Of a stretch of DNA of 64,000 nt, positions 60,122 to 64,000 are shown piece by piece. The notes beneath the pieces were generated by a model, which saw only the letters and a program-made list of their open reading frames with translations, was not told the origin of the DNA and made no database searches. A program made the position numbers and the translations under genes. Location of the stretch: contig CALKHP010000029.1 in the NCBI GenBank assembly GCA_937988775.1, forward strand, positions 1 to 64,000, in the 5' to 3' direction. The DNA comes from an uncultured Alphaproteobacteria bacterium (GTDB lineage Bacteria > Pseudomonadota > Alphaproteobacteria > Rhizobiales > Beijerinckiaceae). How positions within the stretch are numbered: the first letter of the stretch is position 1; every line of letters starts with the position of its first letter.

Positions 60122-60700
60122 CTAGCGCGTCGCGCCGGGTTGCCACAGCACGTCGCGCGCGCCCTTGTCGTTGACCCAGCGCGCGGCGACGAACAGGAAG
60201 TCCGACAGCCGGTTGACATATTGCAGCGCCGGCGCGCCGACCGTCTCGCCGGGCTCGGCCTCGAGCGCCACCATGGCGCGTTCGGCCCGGCGCGTCACGG
60301 TGCGCGCCAGATGCAGCGCGGCGGAGGCCGGTGAGCCGCCCGGCAGCACGAAGGATTTCAGCGGCGCCAGATCGGCGTTGAGCCGGTCGATCTCGGCTTC
60401 GAGGCGGGCGACCTGCGCCGGCACGATGCGCAGCGCCTCATAGGGCAAGGGCTTGTCGGTCGGCGGCGTGCACAGGTCGGCGCCGAGATCGAACAGGTCG
60501 TGCTGGATGCGCGCCAGCATGGCGTCGAGCTCGGGGTGGTCGTGAAGCTGCTCGCGCGCCAGCCCGACGCAGGCATTGGCCTCATCGACCGTGCCGTATG
60601 ACGCGACGCGCAGGTCGTCCTTGCGGCGGCGCTCGCCGGTGCCGAGGCCGGTGGTGCCCTTATCGCCGGTGCGGGTATAGATCTTGTTGAGCTTGACCAT
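60122..60700 (-). CDS. ATP:cob(I)alamin adenosyltransferase (PduO type)
   Basis: A 192-aa enzyme that makes adenosylcobalamin. The N-terminal ATP loop KLNKIYTRTGDKGTTGLGTG is intact, followed by SYGTVDEANACVGLAR and the C-terminal RRAERAMVALEAE, LQYVNRLSDFLFVAARW. Its place upstream of rhomboid and etfBA in the same direction recurs in this order, in a region concerned with acyl-CoA metabolism. Confidence 0.95.
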   Translation of the reverse strand: MVKLNKIYTRTGDKGTTGLGTGERRRKDDLRVASYGTVDEANACVGLAREQLHDHPELDAMLARIQHDLFDLGADLCTPPTDKPLPYEALRIVPAQVARLEAEIDRLNADLAPLKSFVLPGGSPASAALHLARTVTRRAERAMVALEAEPGETVGAPALQYVNRLSDFLFVAARWVNDKGARDVLWQPGATR

Positions 60701-60724
60701 GCCGCGCGCCTTGCACCGCGGCGT

Positions 60725-61315
60725 TCAGAACCGGTAGCCGATGCGGGCGCCGACATTGGTCAGGCCGCGATTCTGCTTGCACAGGCCGGCATTGGACATG
60801 TGCTCGATCGTCGCCATGACGCTCCAGTTCTCGGTCAGGCGGTAGCCGAGCGTGGCCGATTCGCGGAACAGCGGCGAGCAGCCGAGCGAGTTTTCATGGT
60901 AACGCGGCACATCGCCGGTATAGCCGTTATGGAAGGCGCCGCCGAAGCTCGCCTCGGCGAAGATGGCGCGGGTGATGTCGTAGGTCCAGGTAAAGCCGGC
61001 ATAGACGTGGCTGGTGCGCCCGGCGGTGTTCAGCATGCCGCCGACATGGACGCGCGGCATCAGGAAGGACCACGCCCCGGACGGCGCCGCGAAGGGCAGC
61101 TTGGCGAGGAATTCGGCGTTGATGTCGGCCGAGCCCTTTTCCGGGCTGAACGGATCATGGGCGAAGACGCCGCCCCGGATCTCGTACTGGAAGGCCTGGC
61201 TCGGCAGCAGGCCTTGCGAGAGCGTGTAGTCTGCGGCGTGGGCCGGCCTGCTCGGGAGCACGAAAGCGAACAGGCCAAGGGCGGATACCAGACCAAAAAA
61301 CCGCAAGTCGCGCAT
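60725..61315 (-). CDS. PagL-like outer-membrane lipid A deacylase family protein
   Basis: A 196-aa protein from ATG 61,315. Signal peptide LVSALGLFAFVLPSRPAHAA, then an even pattern of aromatic beta strands that fits an eight-stranded barrel. The C-terminal IEHMSNAGLCKQNRGLTNVG carries the His-Ser-Asn pattern of the acyloxyacyl hydrolase / PagL family, and the protein ends in Phe. It probably trims acyl chains from lipid A. Its cysteines are not a family requirement. Confidence 0.8.
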   Translation of the reverse strand: MRDLRFFGLVSALGLFAFVLPSRPAHAADYTLSQGLLPSQAFQYEIRGGVFAHDPFSPEKGSADINAEFLAKLPFAAPSGAWSFLMPRVHVGGMLNTAGRTSHVYAGFTWTYDITRAIFAEASFGGAFHNGYTGDVPRYHENSLGCSPLFRESATLGYRLTENWSVMATIEHMSNAGLCKQNRGLTNVGARIGYRF

Positions 61316-61410
61316 GAAATATTCCAAAGTCCAGATAATTGAACGTGTCCGTTCTACAGGCGCGTTTGCTTGAAAGCGAGTGACCCGTTCACCACACCGG
61401 CAATAATAAT

Positions 61411-61602
61411 TCAGCCGCCCTTCAGCCAGATGGCGAGCACGATGATGACGATGGCGAAAAACTGCAGCGCGACGCGCCAGCGCATCAGCTTCTGCGAGGT
61501 TTCGCTGCTGCCGGCGCGGGCAAGGTTGAGGATGCCGAGCAGCAGCACCACCGCGACGGCGCCGACGGCGAGCGGGGTCAGGGCATAGAGAAAATCGGCC
61601 AT
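61411..61602 (-). CDS. HIG1-type twin transmembrane protein
   Basis: A 63-aa protein with two membrane helices (LTPLAVGAVAVVLLLGILNL and VALQFFAIVIIVLAIWLKGG) joined by a basic loop with SQKLMRWRV, the pattern of the alphaproteobacterial HIG1-domain twin-membrane family. In some relatives such proteins associate with respiratory complexes; not shown here. It lies close to the PagL-like gene, both on the minus strand. Confidence 0.85.
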   Translation of the reverse strand: MADFLYALTPLAVGAVAVVLLLGILNLARAGSSETSQKLMRWRVALQFFAIVIIVLAIWLKGG

Positions 61603-61713
61603 TGACGTTCGCGATCCTCTTCGTCGTTCCGCGATGCCCGGACAGTGCGCCGTGCGACGGGGCCGGGGCGGAGCGGAAGGGTTGTTCTCAAGGGGGAGGG
61701 CTCCCCGCCACGG

Positions 61714-64000
61714 TCATTGCTGCCGTTTCAGCAGGCGGTCAAGGTAATCGAGTTCCATGGCCGGGCGCTCGCTCTGGCCGAGGCGGCGGCGAAGCTCTTC
61801 CAGGATGCGGTTGGCGCGGGCGCTCGAATCGAGGCCGAGCTTGTCGTCGAAGCGGCTGTCGGGGTTGAGCTGGCCGCGCCGCGCCCGGCCGAGCGGGTCG
61901 CGATCGAGGTCGCGACCCTCGCCGTAGCGGCGGTCGCCGGGCCGGCCGCGGAACGGCTGGTTGCCGCCGGGGCCTTCCTGGCCCTGCTGGCCGTCCTGGC
62001 CTTCGCGGTTCATCTGCTCGGCGAGCTTCTGGCCGTTCTTGCGCAGGCTGTCGAGGGCGCGGCCCTGCGCGTCGACGGCGTCGCCGTTCTCGCCCTGGCC
62101 AAGCGCGCCTTCGGCCTCGCGCATCGCCTCCTCGGCGTCGTCGAGGTCGCGCTGCTGGCCGAGCCCGCCCTGGCGCATGCGCTCGCGCATGCGGCCGAGT
62201 TGTTCGCGCAAGGCCTGCTGGCGGTCCTGGAGGGTCTGGTTCTCGTCCTCGCCCTCACCCTGACCCTGCTGGCCCTGACCTTGCTGGCCTTGTCCTTGTT
62301 GACCTTGCCCGCGCTGCCCACGCTGGCCCTGACGCTGGCCGCGCCGGTTCTCGCCGGGGCGCTGGCCGGGGCGGGCCTGCTGACGGTTCTGCGGATCGTT
62401 GCGGAAGGTGCGGTCGCGCAATTCCTGCTGCTCGCGCGTCATCTGGTCGAGTTCGTCGAGCGCCTCGCCCATCTGGCGCTGGCGCGGATCGACGTTCTGG
62501 CGGTCGCGGGCGACGCGCATGTTCTCCATCATCTTCTTGAGCTGTTCGAGCAGGCGCTGGGCCTCGGCCTGCTTGCCCTCGCGCGCCAGTTTCTCGATCT
62601 CATCCATCAGCTTGCGCAGGTCCTGCTGCGTGATGACGCGCTCCTCGCCATCCTGGCGCTCGGCCTGGCGGTTGGGATCGCGCTCGGCCTTTTCGGCCAT
62701 CTCGCGCATATACTGGTTCATGGCGCGGCGCAGTTCCTCGGTCAGCCGGCTGATCTCGTCGGCCGAGGCGTTGCGGTCGATGGCCTCGCGCAGCCGCTCC
62801 TGGGCCTGGCGCAGCGCCTGCTCGGCGGCGGAAAGCCCGCCATCCTCGAGTTCGAGCGCGATCTTCCACAGCCAGTCGGCGACCTCGAGCAGTTGCGGAT
62901 CGGTACGCGCGCCGCGTAATTGCTGCGAGGCGGTGCGCAACGCCAGGAACGTGCCGTAGGCCGGCGTGAACAGCTCCGGCGCGGTGAGCAGCGCGTCGAG
63001 CGCGATCTGCACCGGCTCGTGGTGATCGGGGTCGAGGATCAGGTCGCGGCGCTGCTCGACGAGCGCCTTGGCGAGCGGATCGGTGAAGACGCGCTGCGGA
63101 ATGACGACATTGACGGTTTCGCTGCGGCCTTCCTGGCCGGCATCATCCTTGGCAACGAGCGTCATGCGCACATTGGCGCCGGCCCAGGGATGCTCGCCGA
63201 GGTCGAGCGTGGCTTCGGTATCGGGCGCATCGGCGCCGCGCGAGGGAATGGTCAGGGGCGGCGCCGGCGGCGGCACCAGCGTGCGCAGCGGCGGCGCGCC
63301 CGGCTTCGGAATAGCCGCAAACTGCGCTTCGAGGCTGGCGATGCCGTAATCATCCTCGCCCTTGTAGCGCAGGCGCAAGCTATCGCGCTCGCCGCGCGCC
63401 GGTTGCGCCGTCAGGCTGATGGTCGGCGGCTTGTCGGGGATCGAGGTGACGGGAAAGCGCGCCAGCACGCTGCCGTGCTGGCGCACGATGGCCGCGCCGG
63501 CGCCGGCGATCGCGTAGCGGCGCTCGAGCGCATCGGGACCTTTCGCATCGGCGCCAGCCGCATCGGCGCCGGGCTTGGCCGCGATCTCCTTCGGGAACAG
63601 CGCGCCCTCGGCCGTGATCTCGATGCCGGCCGGCGGCGAGGCGCGCAGCACCATGACGCTGTTGGCGGGCACGGCGAGCGGCCTGGTGGCGCCATTGCCG
63701 TCGCTGCCGCCGGTATCGCGCGTCAGGAAGATCGGCGGGCGCCCGGTATAAGGCGGCGTATCGATCCAGGCGTCGAGCCGGGTCGGCACCGGGGGCGGCG
63801 CCGGCTCGAGCACGGCGAAGGCGGCGAGCAGGCGGGCCGGGCGCTCGGGGCCGGCGATCCAGGCGGCGGCGAACAGCGCGAACACGATGCCGGCGCGCAG
63901 CGCCCACGGGTCGCGCCGGCGCAATTGCGGATCGGGCAACGCCACCTTGACGTGGCGCAGCGCGGCGCGCGCCTGCTGCTGGTGGCGCTGCCACAGCGCT
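61714..64000 (-). CDS. DUF4175 / TIGR02302-family membrane protein (cut by right edge)
   Basis: At least 762 codons are open from the right edge to the stop at 61,714; the N-terminus lies outside the window, and the GTG near 63,945 is internal. A hydrophobic segment (ALRAGIVFALFAAAWIAG) leads to a strand-rich periplasmic part, a long helical part (about 300-480 from the visible start) and a low-complexity Gln/Gly/Arg stretch (GQRGQRGQGQQGQGQQGQ-type, about 62,250-62,400), then a helical end. This fits the TIGR02302 family of Rhizobiales, whose function is unknown. Confidence 0.88.
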   Translation of the reverse strand, partial: ALWQRHQQQARAALRHVKVALPDPQLRRRDPWALRAGIVFALFAAAWIAGPERPARLLAAFAVLEPAPPPVPTRLDAWIDTPPYTGRPPIFLTRDTGGSDGNGATRPLAVPANSVMVLRASPPAGIEITAEGALFPKEIAAKPGADAAGADAKGPDALERRYAIAGAGAAIVRQHGSVLARFPVTSIPDKPPTISLTAQPARGERDSLRLRYKGEDDYGIASLEAQFAAIPKPGAPPLRTLVPPPAPPLTIPSRGADAPDTEATLDLGEHPWAGANVRMTLVAKDDAGQEGRSETVNVVIPQRVFTDPLAKALVEQRRDLILDPDHHEPVQIALDALLTAPELFTPAYGTFLALRTASQQLRGARTDPQLLEVADWLWKIALELEDGGLSAAEQALRQAQERLREAIDRNASADEISRLTEELRRAMNQYMREMAEKAERDPNRQAERQDGEERVITQQDLRKLMDEIEKLAREGKQAEAQRLLEQLKKMMENMRVARDRQNVDPRQRQMGEALDELDQMTREQQELRDRTFRNDPQNRQQARPGQRPGENRRGQRQGQRGQRGQGQQGQGQQGQGQQGQGEGEDENQTLQDRQQALREQLGRMRERMRQGGLGQQRDLDDAEEAMREAEGALGQGENGDAVDAQGRALDSLRKNGQKLAEQMNREGQDGQQGQEGPGGNQPFRGRPGDRRYGEGRDLDRDPLGRARRGQLNPDSRFDDKLGLDSSARANRILEELRRRLGQSERPAMELDYLDRLLKRQQ

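Noticed and set aside
61645..62919. Long plus-strand frame with hydrophobic Leu/Ala-rich translation
   Set aside because: It is antisense to the DUF4175 gene; the Leu/Ala runs are the complement of Gln/Gly/Arg-coding repeats. No ribosome-binding site or family motif.
1..64000. CRISPR array
   Set aside because: No regularly spaced identical repeats with unique spacers; the repeats found are pairs or short tandem units.

Overview
The window looks like chromosome of a GC-rich alphaproteobacterium of the order Hyphomicrobiales (Rhizobiales). The basis is the run rplU-rpmA-GNAT-obgE-proB-proA-nadD-rsfS-rlmH-envC-ctpA-divergent deacetylase-rppH in one direction, the pairing of etfBA with a 3-hydroxyacyl-CoA dehydrogenase and an ATP:cobalamin adenosyltransferase, and a HIG1-type twin membrane protein next to a DUF4175 protein. 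Genus cannot be read from the sequence. Positions 1-34,785 are accessory DNA with lower and uneven GC; from about 34,786 to the right edge it is ordinary core chromosome.

Left part (1-4,626): the end of a prophage or phage-like element. It holds the C-terminal part of a large phage protein, two overlapping small genes including an XRE regulator, a ribbon-helix-helix gene with an operator-like repeat over its start, two small phage-type genes, and a DUF4258 toxin / HTH antitoxin pair with a well-formed promoter covered by repeated operators. It ends at a tRNA-Ser(CGA), with tandem 12-bp repeats just outside the tRNA.

Island (4,717-34,785): bounded by two tRNA-Ser(CGA) genes lying in a 147-bp repeat (146/147 identical, 30.16 kb apart). 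Inside is a third, decayed tRNA-Ser 3' end (26,897-26,942) and a tRNA-Arg 3' fragment (4,837-4,870), so several elements appear to have accumulated here. The first section is a five-gene, translationally coupled minus-strand operon: type III-like restriction helicase/nuclease, an unknown 240-aa protein, a beta-class DNA methyltransferase, an unknown 405-aa Cys-motif protein and a RelE/ParE-like-UvrD helicase fusion. Next come a DUF3102 gene pair, a serine resolvase, a four-cysteine unknown, a pRiA4b Orf-3-like gene, a tyrosine integrase with att-like repeats at its 3' side, a NucS-like nuclease and a solitary CoxL-like molybdopterin subunit, separated by several pairs of diverged direct repeats. 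The last section is a complete type I Zorya anti-phage system (zorABCD, 27,186-34,558) in a 7.9-kb segment bounded by the decayed tRNA-Ser end and the intact tRNA-Ser, with about 150 bp of shared end sequence on the left of each.

Core (34,786-64,000): ribosomal proteins L21/L27, Obg GTPase, proline biosynthesis, NAD synthesis, ribosome silencing and 23S methylation, cell-separation proteins (EnvC-like, CtpA), RppH; then a GntR-TRAP-enolase-superfamily operon likely for a sugar acid; several small envelope proteins; tRNA-Leu(CAA); YqaA/DedA, DsbB, HNH nuclease; and a minus-strand block of 3-hydroxyacyl-CoA dehydrogenase, EtfA/EtfB, rhomboid, cobalamin adenosyltransferase, PagL-like lipid A deacylase, HIG1 protein and a DUF4175 protein cut by the right edge.

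Working together: the island is a defence and mobility locus at one tRNA gene (restriction-modification, Zorya, toxin-antitoxin), while the right half is housekeeping with one catabolic operon.
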